In this document: one piece after another, positions 27,531 to 36,958 of the stretch
How the letters are laid out: each line of letters begins with the position of its first letter
How positions within the stretch are numbered: position 1 is the first letter of the stretch
NCBI GenBank assembly: GCA_036340635.1
Contig: JAYYYF010000033.1
Span: forward strand, 1-58,989
Reading direction: 5' to 3'
DNA from: GCA-002728855 sp036340635
Lineage (GTDB): Bacteria; Bacteroidota; Bacteroidia; Flavobacteriales; Flavobacteriaceae
Length of the DNA stretch: 58,989 nt
Notes under the pieces: model-generated
Told to the model about the DNA's origin: nothing
Seen by the model: the letters and a program-made list of their open reading frames with translations, nothing else
The model's database searches: none
Program-made: the position numbers and the translations under genes

Positions 27531-27610
27531 TTTTTATAACTAAAAGTTAATTAAATTTAATACAAATGATAAGATTAAAAATGAGTGTCATTTTTTTATT
27601 TTTATAAGTT

Positions 27611-28705
27611 ATGAATAATGATCCTAAGGTAAATGTTTTGAGAAAAATTATTCATGTCGACATGGATGCTTTTTATGCTTCAATAGAGCAAAATGATAAT
27701 CCAATATATAGAAAAAAACCAATTGCTGTAGGAGGAGGCGAAGCCAGAGGTGTAGTTGCAGCCGCTAGTTATGAAGCACGTAAATTTGGTGTCCGTAGTG
27801 CTATGAGTGGATTATTGGCAAAAAAAATGTGTCCAAATTTAATCTTTATTTCACCAAGGTTTGAAAGATATAAAGAAATTTCAAATCAGATAAGGGCCAT
27901 TTTTTATGAATACACAAAACTAGTTGAACCTGTTTCATTAGACGAAGCATATTTGGATGTTACAAAAAATAATTCAAAGGGGAAATCGGCAACTCAAATA
28001 GCAACTAAAATAAGAAGTGAAATAAAAAAAATGACTGGGCTAAATGCATCTGCAGGTATTTCAACTAATAAATTTTTGGCTAAGATAGCAAGTGATTGGA
28101 ATAAACCTAATGGTCAAAAGACAATTTATCCTGATGAAATAGAGCAATTTCTAGAAAAGTTAGATATTAAAAAGTTTCATGGGATAGGTAAAAAGACTTC
28201 TATAAAAATGTATAATTTGGGAATTTTTTTAGGGGGAGATTTAAAGAAAAAAAATCTAGAGTTTTTAACTAAACATTTTGGTAAGGCAGGTAACTATTAC
28301 TATAATGTAGTTAGAGGAATTCACAATAGTCCAGTTAAGCTAAATTACACACCTAAATCTTTGGGTGCTGAGCGAACTTTTAGCAAAAATTTAAGCAGTG
28401 AAATTTATCTTGAGGAAAAATTAAAGTTAATAGCTTCAAAGCTTGAGAATCGACTGAAGAAATATAATTGTGGGGGAAGGACAATTACTATAAAATTGAA
28501 ATTTAGTGATTTTTCAACTCAGACAAGAAGTAAAACTATATCAAATTATATTGACAAAAAGTCTAAGATTTTAAAATATTCAAAAGAGTTATTATATCAA
28601 GACAGTCTAATAGATTCAGTAAGACTAATAGGGATATCTTTATCAAATTTAAATTTAAGAGAGAAGAAAGAGACATTTAATGCTCAACTGAGGTTAGAAT
28701 TTTAA
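27611..28705 (+). CDS. dinB: DNA polymerase IV (Y-family)
   Basis: 364 residues, normal for Pol IV. It has the catalytic acidic sites HVDMDAFYASIEQ (first Asp, steric gate region) and VSLDEAYLDVT (SxDE), AAASYEARKFGVRSAMS for nucleotide binding, and KIASDWNKPNGQ plus FHGIGKKTSIKMYNLGI for the thumb (helix-hairpin-helix). The little-finger domain follows. The C-terminus ends NAQLRLEF, without an obvious QLxLF clamp motif, though AQLRLEF resembles a weak one. The enzyme carries out translesion synthesis. Its stop is 15 bases from the convergent pyk stop. No SOS box was recognised upstream. Confidence 0.94.
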   Translation: MNNDPKVNVLRKIIHVDMDAFYASIEQNDNPIYRKKPIAVGGGEARGVVAAASYEARKFGVRSAMSGLLAKKMCPNLIFISPRFERYKEISNQIRAIFYEYTKLVEPVSLDEAYLDVTKNNSKGKSATQIATKIRSEIKKMTGLNASAGISTNKFLAKIASDWNKPNGQKTIYPDEIEQFLEKLDIKKFHGIGKKTSIKMYNLGIFLGGDLKKKNLEFLTKHFGKAGNYYYNVVRGIHNSPVKLNYTPKSLGAERTFSKNLSSEIYLEEKLKLIASKLENRLKKYNCGGRTITIKLKFSDFSTQTRSKTISNYIDKKSKILKYSKELLYQDSLIDSVRLIGISLSNLNLREKKETFNAQLRLEF

Positions 28706-28720
28706 ATTAGAAACAAAAAA

Positions 28721-30154
28721 TTAATCTTTCATTGTGGAGATTCTTAGAGTATTAACTTTTCCTTTTGCAGAAATAGGCATAGCTGAAAGATTAATCAATA
28801 AATCTCCTTTTTCAACATAGCCTTTTTCAATAGCAATTTTATTTATTTGTTCAACAGTTTTGTCTGTACTTTCAAAACCATCATAGAAAAAAGCTTTGAC
28901 TCCCCATAAGAGATTTAATTGTGTTAGAATTCTCTTATTTGAAGTAAATACAAGGACATGTGATTTAGGTCTCCATGCAGAAATTTGAAATGCCGTGTAT
29001 CCACTATTTGTAAGGGTGCATATAGCTTTTGCTTTGACGTCATTGGCTAAATGAGCAGCGTGGTAACAAATAGATTTAGTTATAAATCTTTCATTTCTTA
29101 TTTCCGGTGGCTTTTGAGGAACTATAATCAAATCAGAATTTTCAACACTTTTAATTATTGAACTCATTGACTTAATCACTTCAACAGGATAATTCCCAAC
29201 AGATGTTTCTGCAGAAAGCATTACAGCATCTGCCCCATCCATTACAGAATTTGCAACGTCATTTACTTCAGCCCTTGTTGCGGAAAGATTATCAATCATA
29301 TTTTCCATCATTTGAGTAGCAATAATTACTGGAATTCTAGCTTTTTTTGATTTTAGTACAATTTCTTTTTGAACTAATGGGACTTCAGCTGGTGGAATTT
29401 CAACACCAAGATCCCCACGAGCAACCATAATCCCATCACAACATGCAATTATTTCATTTATATTTTTGACTGCTTCAGGTTTTTCAATTTTTGCAATTAT
29501 AGGGATTTTATGGTTGGATTTTTCCACTACCAGATCTCTTAACTGATTAAGGTCATTACTGTGTCTAACAAATGAAAGGGCAATCCAATCAAATTGATTT
29601 TGAATTGAAAACATAGCATCTTTAATATCTTTTTTTGTAAGAGCAGGTAGTGAAGTTTTTGTGTTTGGCAAATTTATACCTTTTCTTGACTTTAATTTAC
29701 CTCCCTGGACAGTGTTTACTTTAACTTCAGTTCTATTATCAGATTCAAGTACCTTAAAAATAATTTTCCCATCATCTACAAGAATATCCTCTCCCACTTT
29801 AACATCTTTTGCAAAGTTTTCATAATTAACAAATATTTTTTTTGAATCGCCACTAAATGGAGATTTACAGGATAGGATGAGATTTTCACCTTCTTTAATT
29901 AAAGTGTTTTTATCTACCTCACCAATTCTAAGTTTAGGTCCTTGAAGGTCTCCTAGAATAGATGTGTTTCCTCCAATTTTTTTATTGATCTTACGAATGA
30001 TTTCTACTTGGTTAGATATTTCATCATAATTTGAATGTGAAAAATTAATTCTGAACACATCAACTCCTTCAAGAATCATTTTTTCAATGATTTCTTCATC
30101 TTCTGTTGAAGGCCCCAATGTTGCAATAATTTTTGTTTTTTTTATTTGATTCAT
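28721..30154 (-). CDS. pyk: Pyruvate kinase
   Basis: 477 residues. The family landmarks are in order: KIIATLGPS, DVFRINFSHSNY, LGDLQGPKLRIG, the B domain, VARGDLGVEIP, IIATQMMENMI, AEVNDVANSVMDGADAVMLSAETSVGNYPVEV. The active-site Lys is in IIAKIEKPEA. It makes pyruvate and ATP from phosphoenolpyruvate and ADP in glycolysis. It overlaps the preceding IPExxxVDY gene by one base (TAATG), so translation is coupled. This pair is a conserved neighbourhood in Bacteroidota. The stop lies 15 bases from the dinB stop. Confidence 0.96.
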   Translation of the reverse strand: MNQIKKTKIIATLGPSTEDEEIIEKMILEGVDVFRINFSHSNYDEISNQVEIIRKINKKIGGNTSILGDLQGPKLRIGEVDKNTLIKEGENLILSCKSPFSGDSKKIFVNYENFAKDVKVGEDILVDDGKIIFKVLESDNRTEVKVNTVQGGKLKSRKGINLPNTKTSLPALTKKDIKDAMFSIQNQFDWIALSFVRHSNDLNQLRDLVVEKSNHKIPIIAKIEKPEAVKNINEIIACCDGIMVARGDLGVEIPPAEVPLVQKEIVLKSKKARIPVIIATQMMENMIDNLSATRAEVNDVANSVMDGADAVMLSAETSVGNYPVEVIKSMSSIIKSVENSDLIIVPQKPPEIRNERFITKSICYHAAHLANDVKAKAICTLTNSGYTAFQISAWRPKSHVLVFTSNKRILTQLNLLWGVKAFFYDGFESTDKTVEQINKIAIEKGYVEKGDLLINLSAMPISAKGKVNTLRISTMKD

Positions 30155-30618
30155 TAATTGAAATTTAAAGAGAAGTTATTTAATTCATCACCAGTGATTT
30201 CATAGAAAAGGGAAATTTCATCTATTTTATCCATTCCTTTTAAGAAAAAATCTCTTGAAATACCTGAATTTATTTTAATAAAATAGTCAACTTCTTTAAA
30301 ATCGTTTATCAAATATACTTCTTTTGTTTCAGGAAGCTGAAATAGATTCTTAACTCCAGTTTTATCTTCTTCCAATTTGATGAATTTATTTGAGAAAAGA
30401 TCACAAGAAATTCCTGTTTTTATATCCTGCCATTCAAAATGATTAAAAAAAGCTTTTTGAATAGGTGAATCAATATAATTTTTAGTTTTCAGAAACTTTG
30501 ATTTACATTTTGAATTCAATAAAAAAGCAATTCTGTAATCATCAGCACTCGAATGTATTGCAAAAAGGTTAAATTTTTCTTCCTCAAATTTTTCTAATTT
30601 GTAAACTTTTTTCCCCAT
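30154..30618 (-). CDS. IPExxxVDY family protein
   Basis: 154 residues of a Bacteroidota-specific family of unknown function, named after its motif. The motif region here is QLPETKEVYLINDFKEVDYFIKI (residues around 100-122). The N-terminus has the typical FAIHSSADDYRIAFLLN. No signal peptide or membrane span is seen. Its stop overlaps the pyk start by one base, and the fabF stop is 30 bases upstream. In the Flavobacteriaceae genomes I recall, this family sits directly between rnc and pyk; rnc is missing here. The function is not known. Confidence 0.85.
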   Translation of the reverse strand: MGKKVYKLEKFEEEKFNLFAIHSSADDYRIAFLLNSKCKSKFLKTKNYIDSPIQKAFFNHFEWQDIKTGISCDLFSNKFIKLEEDKTGVKNLFQLPETKEVYLINDFKEVDYFIKINSGISRDFFLKGMDKIDEISLFYEITGDELNNFSLNFN

Positions 30619-30648
30619 GGGACAAATAAAATATATAGCTAAATGTAG

Positions 30649-31899
30649 TTAATGTAACTTACTAAAAATTATACAAGCATTATGGCCGCCAAAGCCAAAA
30701 GTATTTGATAAAGCAACGTCTACATTTCTTTTTTGAGCTTTTCCAAATGTAAAATTTATCTTTGGATCAATTTTTTCATCGAAAACTGAGTGGTTAATTG
30801 TAGGGGGGACTATATTTTCATTTATTGCAAGAATTGAAGAAATAGCTTCAATTGCACCTGCAGCTCCTAGTAAATGACCAGTCATTGATTTAGTAGAATT
30901 AATGTTCATGGAGTAAGTATGATCACCAAATACGTTAAGAACAGCATTTGTTTCTGCAATATCGCCAAGTGGAGTCGATGTACCATGCATATTTATATGA
31001 TCAATATTTTCTGGTTTTAAATCAGCATTTTTAATACAATTTTCCATCACTTTTTTTGCCCCCAATCCATCAGGTTGTGGAGCAGTCATATGGTATGCGT
31101 CAGCAGAAAGCCCTCCGCCAAGTAATTCTGCATATATTTTACAACCTCTTGATTTTGCATGTTCATATTCTTCAAGTATTATAGAACCAGCTCCTTCTCC
31201 TAAAACAAAACCATCTCTATTCTTATCAAAAGGGCGAGATGCAGATTTTGGATCACTGTTATTAGTTGAAAGAGCGTGCATAGAATTAAACCCACCAATT
31301 CCTGCTATTGTAATTGCAGCTTCAGATCCTCCAGACACTATTATATCTGCATATCCCATCCGTATATAATTTAACGAGTCTATAATCGCATTTGAAGCCG
31401 ATGCACAAGCAGAAACAGTAGAAAAATTTGGGCCTCTAAATCCATATTTTATTGAAATGAGTCCAGGAGCTATATCAGAAATCATTTTTGGAATAAAAAA
31501 AGGATTAAATCTAGGTGTACCATCACCATTTCCAAAACTCAAAACTTCATTTTGAAAAGTTTCAAGACCTCCAATACCAGCTCCCCAGATCACACCAATT
31601 CTGTCTTTGTCAATTTTTTCAAGATTTAACTTAGAGTCTTTTATTGCTTCTTGAGTTGAAACAAGTGCATATTGAGCAAAACGATCATATCTCCTCACTT
31701 CTTTTCGATCAAAAAAATCTAATGGATCGAAGTTTTTTATTTCACATGCAAATTGAGTTTTAAATTTCGAAGCATCAAAATAGGTGATAGGGGCAGCCCC
31801 ACTTTTTCCATTAATCAAACTATCCCAAAAGGAGGAAACATTATTGCCTATTGGGGTTAATGCTCCCAATCCGGTAATCACCACACGTCTTGGTTTCAT
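30649..31899 (-). CDS. fabF: Beta-ketoacyl-ACP synthase II
   Basis: 416 residues from the ATG at 31899; a TTG one codon earlier is unlikely. The Cys-His-His triad is in place: STVSACASASNAI (catalytic Cys), NMHGTSTPLGD (His) and SMTGHLLGAAGAIEA (His with Lys nearby). RRVVITGLGALTPIGN opens it and NTFGFGGHNACI closes it, as in FabF. It elongates acyl-ACP with malonyl-ACP in fatty acid synthesis, in the cytoplasm. It follows acpP by 10 bases, forming the conserved acpP-fabF pair. The next gene downstream is IPExxxVDY after only 30 bases. Confidence 0.97.
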   Translation of the reverse strand: MKPRRVVITGLGALTPIGNNVSSFWDSLINGKSGAAPITYFDASKFKTQFACEIKNFDPLDFFDRKEVRRYDRFAQYALVSTQEAIKDSKLNLEKIDKDRIGVIWGAGIGGLETFQNEVLSFGNGDGTPRFNPFFIPKMISDIAPGLISIKYGFRGPNFSTVSACASASNAIIDSLNYIRMGYADIIVSGGSEAAITIAGIGGFNSMHALSTNNSDPKSASRPFDKNRDGFVLGEGAGSIILEEYEHAKSRGCKIYAELLGGGLSADAYHMTAPQPDGLGAKKVMENCIKNADLKPENIDHINMHGTSTPLGDIAETNAVLNVFGDHTYSMNINSTKSMTGHLLGAAGAIEAISSILAINENIVPPTINHSVFDEKIDPKINFTFGKAQKRNVDVALSNTFGFGGHNACIIFSKLH

Positions 31900-31909
31900 C
31901 AACTTAGTT

Positions 31910-32146
31910 TTAACTTAATTGCTCTTCTATATATTGAATTGCTTGTCCTACTGTAGAAATATTTTCAGCTTGGTCATCAGGAATTTGAATATCAAATTCT
32001 TTTTCAAATTCCATTATAAGCTCAACTGTATCTAAGGAATCAGCTCCCAAATCATTAGTGAAGTTAGCCTCAGACACAACTTCATTTTCATCTACACCTA
32101 ACTTGTCTACAATTATTGCTTTTACTCTAGATGAAGTATCAGACAT
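31910..32146 (-). CDS. acpP: Acyl carrier protein
   Basis: 78 residues, acidic, with the phosphopantetheine attachment serine in LGADSLDTVEL (Ser37) and the typical opening SRVKAIIVDKLGVDENEV. It carries the growing acyl chain in fatty acid synthesis and for lipid A. It is the first gene of the acpP-fabF-IPExxxVDY-pyk run. The predicted -7 box at 32173-32180 would give a leader of about 20 bases, which fits a strongly expressed gene. Confidence 0.97.
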   Translation of the reverse strand: MSDTSSRVKAIIVDKLGVDENEVVSEANFTNDLGADSLDTVELIMEFEKEFDIQIPDDQAENISTVGQAIQYIEEQLS

Positions 32147-32172
32147 AAGTATTTTTTTTAAAGTTCTGTGGA

Positions 32173-32180
32173 CAAAAATA
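32173..32180 (-). promoter_or_regulatory. -7 promoter element (TATTTTTG) for acpP
   Basis: A perfect TAnnTTTG match on the minus strand, 26 bases before the acpP ATG. It should drive the acpP-fabF-(IPExxxVDY)-pyk run. Confidence 0.5.
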
Positions 32181-32291
32181 TAAAACTTTGTACTAAAACA
32201 CTATTAAGGAAAAGAAATATAACTTTTCTTTGTGATTATAATTTAGGGACATTCTTTACAATGCATATTTAATAAAGGATATCTAGGTTTC

Positions 32292-32870
32292 ATGAAAAAT
32301 AAAAAAAACAAAAAAATTATAATTTTTGCTTCTAGTGAAGGAACAAATGCAGAGGAAATCATAAAATATTTCAAAAATAAAGAAGGGATAAGTGTCGAAT
32401 TAGTTATTACAAACAATAATAATGCAGGGGTATTGAAAAGAGCAAAAAAGCATAGCATCCCCTCAATTTCCTATAATAATGAAGCATTTGAAAAAAAATT
32501 AGTTTTTGAAATTCTAAATTTATTAAGCCCAGATTTAATTGTGTTAGCAGGATTTTTAAGAAAAATACCTAATATTATAATTTCCAAATTTCCCAATAAA
32601 ATCATCAATATTCATCCGGCTCTTCTGCCAAAACATGGGGGGAAAGGTATGTATGGGGAAGCAGTTCACAAAAGTGTTATAAAATCTTGCGATTCTGAAA
32701 CCGGGATAACAATACATTTTATAAATCGAAATTATGATGAAGGGGAAATAATTTTCCAAAAATCTTTAAAAGTGGAGGCCAAGGATTCACCTAAAAGTCT
32801 TTTTAGGCGAGTACAAAAATTAGAGCATAAATACTATCCTTTAATTATTGAAAAGCTTTTAAATGAATAA
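32292..32870 (+). CDS. purN: Phosphoribosylglycinamide formyltransferase
   Basis: 192 residues, the usual length. It has the substrate loop FASSEGTNAEEIIKYF, LAGFLRKIP, the catalytic segment INIHPALLPKHGGKGMYG (Asn and His), and ITIHFINRNYDEGEIIFQ (Asp of the metal-free site). It adds a formyl group from 10-formyltetrahydrofolate in purine synthesis step 3. It is divergent from acpP across 145 bases, the same arrangement seen in many Flavobacteriaceae. It overlaps rnhA by eight bases, so the two are coupled. The purine pathway continues two genes on with purF. Confidence 0.95.
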   Translation: MKNKKNKKIIIFASSEGTNAEEIIKYFKNKEGISVELVITNNNNAGVLKRAKKHSIPSISYNNEAFEKKLVFEILNLLSPDLIVLAGFLRKIPNIIISKFPNKIINIHPALLPKHGGKGMYGEAVHKSVIKSCDSETGITIHFINRNYDEGEIIFQKSLKVEAKDSPKSLFRRVQKLEHKYYPLIIEKLLNE

Positions 32871-33351
32871 AATTAATCAAGAAATTTTGTTATATACCGA
32901 TGGATCATCGATTGGAAATCCTGGTCCTGGAGGGTATGGTATTATCATGGAATTAAAAGGGACAAACTATAAAAAGGAGTTTTCAAAAGGTTATAGGTAC
33001 ACCACCAATAATCGAATGGAGTTAATGGCTGTAATTGTTGGATTGGAATTACTGAAAAAAAAATCATCGAAAGTAATAGTTTTTTCTGACTCAAAATACG
33101 TAATAGACTCTGTAAATAATAAATGGGTTTTTCAGTGGGAAAAAAAAGGGTTTAAAGGCAAAAAAAATTCTGATTTATGGCAAAGGTTTATTAGAATTTA
33201 TAAAAAACATGATTTGAACTTTAAATGGATAAAAGGGCATAACTCACATCCGCAAAATGAACGTTGTGATTTTTTAGCTAATTCTGCTGCAAAGGACAAG
33301 GATCTAATGAAAGATGAATATTTTGAGAATATTTCAAAATATAATAATTAA
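32863..33351 (+). CDS. rnhA: Ribonuclease HI
   Basis: 162 residues. All DEDD active-site residues are present: Asp13 in LYTDGSSIGNP, Glu53 in NNRMELMAVIVGLE, Asp76 in VFSDSKYVIDS and Asp136 in NERCDFLAN, with His126 in KGHNSHP. The basic-handle region is WVFQWEKKGFKGKKN. It removes RNA from RNA:DNA hybrids in replication. The gene is coupled to purN by an eight-base overlap. Full-length and ordinary. Confidence 0.95.
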   Translation: MNKINQEILLYTDGSSIGNPGPGGYGIIMELKGTNYKKEFSKGYRYTTNNRMELMAVIVGLELLKKKSSKVIVFSDSKYVIDSVNNKWVFQWEKKGFKGKKNSDLWQRFIRIYKKHDLNFKWIKGHNSHPQNERCDFLANSAAKDKDLMKDEYFENISKYNN

Positions 33352-33392
33352 AACAAAACGTGACAAAAATTATTATACCATTATAAGTTTAT

Positions 33393-33400
33393 TAATTTTG
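33393..33400 (+). promoter_or_regulatory. -7 promoter element (TAATTTTG) for the PfkB kinase/purF pair
   Basis: A perfect TAnnTTTG match. Only four bases separate its G from the ATG at 33405, so the mRNA should be leaderless or start within a base or two of the AUG. Confidence 0.55.
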
Positions 33401-33404
33401 CCTA

Positions 33405-34340
33405 ATGAATAGTAAATTGTTAGTTGTTGGCACTATAGCTTATGACACTATTCTGACCCCATTTGCCAAGATAGACAAAATTTTAGGAGGATCAGCACCC
33501 TATATTGCCCTGGCATCATCAAAGTTTAATCTAAATTGCTCCATAATTTCAATTGTAGGAGAAGATTTTGAAAAGAAGTACTTGGATCTTCTTAAAGAAA
33601 AAGGGATTAATACTTTAGGTATAAATATTTCAAAAAACGGAAAAACATTTTATTGGAGCGCGAAATATTTTTCTGACATGAAAACTAGGGAAACAATTGA
33701 AACACAACTTAATGTTCTAGAAGACTTTGAACCTGAGGTCCCCAGAGAATTTTCAAATCCTGATTTTTTAGTTCTGGCAAATTTAGATCCTGAAGTGCAG
33801 ATCAAAACTTTAAATCAAATTGAAAATAGACCTAAGTTAATTATTTTAGATACGATGAATTTCTGGATTGAAAATTCTCTTGTTCCTCTAAATAAAGTAA
33901 TTTCTATGGTTGATGTTGTATCAATAAATGATGAAGAGGCTTTGATGCTAACAGGAGAGGATTCAATTTCTAATGCTGTTAAGAAAATAATTAAAATGGG
34001 GCCTAAATATGTTATAATAAAAGAAGGAGATAGGGGAGCTTCTTTATTTACTAATGAGCAAAGTTTTTTTGTTCCATCTTTTCCAGTAGAAGAAGTTATA
34101 GACCCTACTGGTGCTGGTGATAGTTTTATAGGAGGATTTACAGGTTTTCTGGCTGAACAAGATAAAATTTCAATGAGAATGATGAAAAAAGCATTGTTGC
34201 ATGCATGTGCAATGGGCTCTTTTACTGTAGAAAAATTTGGAGCTGAAAATTTAATTGACCTTCCTATTGAATCAATTCAATTAAGAGCTAATGCGATCAA
34301 AGAAATGACTAACTTTGGAGCTAATAATTTGGAGAATTAA
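33405..34340 (+). CDS. PfkB-family carbohydrate/nucleoside kinase
   Basis: 311 residues, ribokinase superfamily. The N-terminal VVGTIAYDTI and GGSAPYIALASSKF (di-glycine hinge) bind the sugar, and DPTGAGDSFIGGFTGFL holds the ATP anion hole with the catalytic Asp. VIIKEGDRGASLF is the strand before the nucleotide site. The substrate is not clear: close to sugar/adenosine kinase-like proteins found next to purF in Bacteroidota. Its position ten bases upstream of purF suggests a link to ribose or purine metabolism (inference). Confidence 0.88.
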   Translation: MNSKLLVVGTIAYDTILTPFAKIDKILGGSAPYIALASSKFNLNCSIISIVGEDFEKKYLDLLKEKGINTLGINISKNGKTFYWSAKYFSDMKTRETIETQLNVLEDFEPEVPREFSNPDFLVLANLDPEVQIKTLNQIENRPKLIILDTMNFWIENSLVPLNKVISMVDVVSINDEEALMLTGEDSISNAVKKIIKMGPKYVIIKEGDRGASLFTNEQSFFVPSFPVEEVIDPTGAGDSFIGGFTGFLAEQDKISMRMMKKALLHACAMGSFTVEKFGAENLIDLPIESIQLRANAIKEMTNFGANNLEN

Positions 34341-34350
34341 ATATTTTAAC

Positions 34351-36249
34351 ATGAGTGATTTTATAAAACACGAATGTGGTATAGCTTTAATTCACTTAAA
34401 AAAACCTCTCTCATATTTTAAGGAAAAATATGGAACCCTTTTGTTTGGAATAGACAAAATGTTTTTGATGTTGCAAAAACAGCATAACAGAGGGCAAGAT
34501 GGTGCTGGCTTTGCAACAATTAAATTGGGAATGAATCCTGGGGAGAGATACATAAGTAGGATTCGTTCCAATGGAGATCAGCCTATTCAAGAAATCTTTC
34601 GAAAGATTAATAAAAAGATTACTCAGGTTGCCAAAGATGAACCCAAATTATTAGATGATATAGATTTATTTAAGAAAAAGATTCCTTGTTCAGGGGAGTT
34701 ACTATTGGGTCATGTGAGATATGGCACATATGGTAAAAATAGTATTGAAAACGTTCAGCCATTACTTAGGCAAAATAATTGGATGCATCGTAATTTAATA
34801 GTTGCTGGTAATTTTAATCTAACAAATGTAAATGATCTTTTCTCTGAACTTGTAGCATATGGACAACATCCTAAGGAACGTTCAGATACGATTACAATAA
34901 TGGAAAAAATAGGACATTTCCTTGATTCTTCTGTTGCCAAAATATATAGAACACTAAAGACAGAAGGGCACACAAAATCTGATGCATCTCCACTAATTGC
35001 CGAGCGACTGAATATGAGAAAAGTACTTTATAAAGCATCTAAAAATTGGGATGGTGGATATGTAATTGCTGGACTTTTAGGACATGGAGATTCTTTTGTT
35101 TTAAGAGACCCTTCAGGAATTAGACCAGCTTTTTATCATGAAAATGATGAATTACTTGTTGTAGCTTCTGAGAGACCTGTTATCCAAACTGTTTTTAACG
35201 TTTCTCTTAAATCAATAAAGGAACTTGAGCCTGGGCATGCAATTTTGACAAAAAAATCAGGAAATGTTTCAATTGAATTGATTCAGGAACCATTAGAAAA
35301 AAAGCAGTGTTCTTTTGAAAGAATATATTTTTCAAGAGGAAGTGACGCTTCAATATATCAAGAAAGAAAAAAATTAGGCAATAATTTATTCCCTCAAGTA
35401 ATGGAGTCAATTAGTAAAGACATTGAAAATACAGTTTTCTCATTTATTCCAAATACCGCTGAAACTTCATTTTATGGTTTGATAGAAGCTGTTCAGAATT
35501 ACATAGTTGATCAACTTAATGGGGAAATTAAAAAAGGGGTAGTTAAAAAAAATAATGATTTAAAAAAACTTTTATCTCTACGGGCCAGAGTTGAAAAAAT
35601 TGCAATAAAGGATGCAAAACTCAGAACATTTATAACTGAGGATACCCAAAGAGAAGATCTTGTCGGACATGTTTATGATGTAACTTATGGCGTTATAAAG
35701 CCTACGGATAATCTTGTTATTGTCGATGATAGTATAGTAAGAGGGACAACACTCCAAAAAAGTATTTTAAAAATTTTAGACAGGCTAAATCCAAAAAAAA
35801 TTATTATTGTTTCTAGTGCCCCACAAATAAGATATATTGATTGTTACGGAATTGATATGGCAAGATTAGACAAATTAATTGCTTTTAGGGCAGCTTTGTC
35901 CCTCCACAAAAATGTTGGAACCTATGATAAAATCATGGGACAGACTTATAAGAATTGTAAAGCTAGTTTAAAGGGTTCAGAGGGAGAAGTTAAGAATTGT
36001 GTTAAAGCAATTTATGCACCATTTTCACCAGAAGAAATTTCTCAAAAAATAGCTGATATGCTTAAATCAGATTTAATTAAATCAGATTTAGAAATAATAT
36101 ATCAGACAATTGAGGGTTTGCACAAGGCGTGTCCAGATCATCTAGGGGACTGGTACTTTTCTGGAAATTATCCTACGCCAGGAGGAAATAAAGTGGTAAA
36201 TAAATCTTTTATTAATTTTTATGAAGGAAAATCAATAAGGGCATATTAA
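34351..36249 (+). CDS. purF: Amidophosphoribosyltransferase
   Basis: 632 residues from the ATG at 34351. The N-terminal glutaminase nucleophile is Cys9 in MSDFIKHECGIALIHL, after a short propeptide. The Gln-site segment is HNRGQDGAGFA, and the phosphoribosyltransferase PRPP loop is LVIVDDSIVRGTTLQKS. This is the longer Bacteroidota form with insertions relative to the 505-residue E. coli enzyme. It catalyses the committed step of purine synthesis. A start at 34315 (12 residues more) is rejected since it would move the Cys far from the N-terminus and overlaps the kinase stop. It is ten bases after the PfkB kinase. Confidence 0.94.
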   Translation: MSDFIKHECGIALIHLKKPLSYFKEKYGTLLFGIDKMFLMLQKQHNRGQDGAGFATIKLGMNPGERYISRIRSNGDQPIQEIFRKINKKITQVAKDEPKLLDDIDLFKKKIPCSGELLLGHVRYGTYGKNSIENVQPLLRQNNWMHRNLIVAGNFNLTNVNDLFSELVAYGQHPKERSDTITIMEKIGHFLDSSVAKIYRTLKTEGHTKSDASPLIAERLNMRKVLYKASKNWDGGYVIAGLLGHGDSFVLRDPSGIRPAFYHENDELLVVASERPVIQTVFNVSLKSIKELEPGHAILTKKSGNVSIELIQEPLEKKQCSFERIYFSRGSDASIYQERKKLGNNLFPQVMESISKDIENTVFSFIPNTAETSFYGLIEAVQNYIVDQLNGEIKKGVVKKNNDLKKLLSLRARVEKIAIKDAKLRTFITEDTQREDLVGHVYDVTYGVIKPTDNLVIVDDSIVRGTTLQKSILKILDRLNPKKIIIVSSAPQIRYIDCYGIDMARLDKLIAFRAALSLHKNVGTYDKIMGQTYKNCKASLKGSEGEVKNCVKAIYAPFSPEEISQKIADMLKSDLIKSDLEIIYQTIEGLHKACPDHLGDWYFSGNYPTPGGNKVVNKSFINFYEGKSIRAY

Positions 36250-36260
36250 TTTAATTTTGC

Positions 36261-36869
36261 CTACCTATTAGCAAGATATTTTTCACCTACTTTTCCCCAG
36301 TTAATTACATTAAAAAAAGCATCTACATATTCTGGCCTCCTGTTTTGATAATTTAGGTAGTAAGCATGTTCCCATACATCAATTCCCAAAATAGGGTATC
36401 CTCCACAACCTATTCCAGGCATAATTGGAACATCTTGGTTTGCAGTTGAACATATATCTAGTTTACCACCTTTATGAACGCATAACCAGGCCCACCCTGA
36501 ACCAAATCGAGTTGCCGCAGCTTTGGAAAATAAATCTTTAAAATTTTCAAATGAATCAAAGTTGTTTGTAATTGAGTTTGCAAGTTCTCCTGATGGTAAA
36601 CCTCCACAATTTGGACCCATAACTTCCCAAAACAGACAGTGATTGAAATATCCTCCACCATTGTTTCTTAAGGCAGAATTACTCATATCAAGATTTTCAA
36701 GAATTTCATTTATTGCTTGACTCTCCATTTCAGTTCCTTTGATCGCATCATTTAGTTTAGAGGTATAGCCAGCATGATGTTTACTGTAATGAATTTCCAT
36801 TGTCTTAGAATCAATATAGGGTTCTAATGAATCATAAGAATAATTTAAATCAGGTAGTTTAAAAGCCAT
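36261..36869 (-). CDS. Superoxide dismutase [Fe/Mn]
   Basis: 202 residues from the ATG at 36869. The metal ligands are visible: His27 in TMEIHYSKHHAGY, His in GGGYFNHCLFWEVM, and Asp/His in GIDVWEHAYYLNY. The AFKLPDLNYSYDSLEPYID opening is standard. A Gln or His second-shell determinant (Fe versus Mn) cannot be decided by eye. Cytoplasmic; it dismutates superoxide. The longer reading from 36914 adds 15 non-conserved residues and is rejected. It is convergent with purF (gap of 11 bases) and divergent from the AddA-type gene. Confidence 0.95.
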   Translation of the reverse strand: MAFKLPDLNYSYDSLEPYIDSKTMEIHYSKHHAGYTSKLNDAIKGTEMESQAINEILENLDMSNSALRNNGGGYFNHCLFWEVMGPNCGGLPSGELANSITNNFDSFENFKDLFSKAAATRFGSGWAWLCVHKGGKLDICSTANQDVPIMPGIGCGGYPILGIDVWEHAYYLNYQNRRPEYVDAFFNVINWGKVGEKYLANR

Positions 36870-36958
36870 AGTTTTAAGTTTTTGTTTAAGTAAAAATAAA
36901 ATTTTTAAATTCATTATAAAGCAAATGAAAACGATTAATTTTAAAAATTAATATAATC

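Noticed and set aside
34315..34350. Upstream extension of purF
   Set aside because: It overlaps the PfkB kinase and displaces the catalytic N-terminal Cys; the ATG at 34351 gives the expected propeptide.
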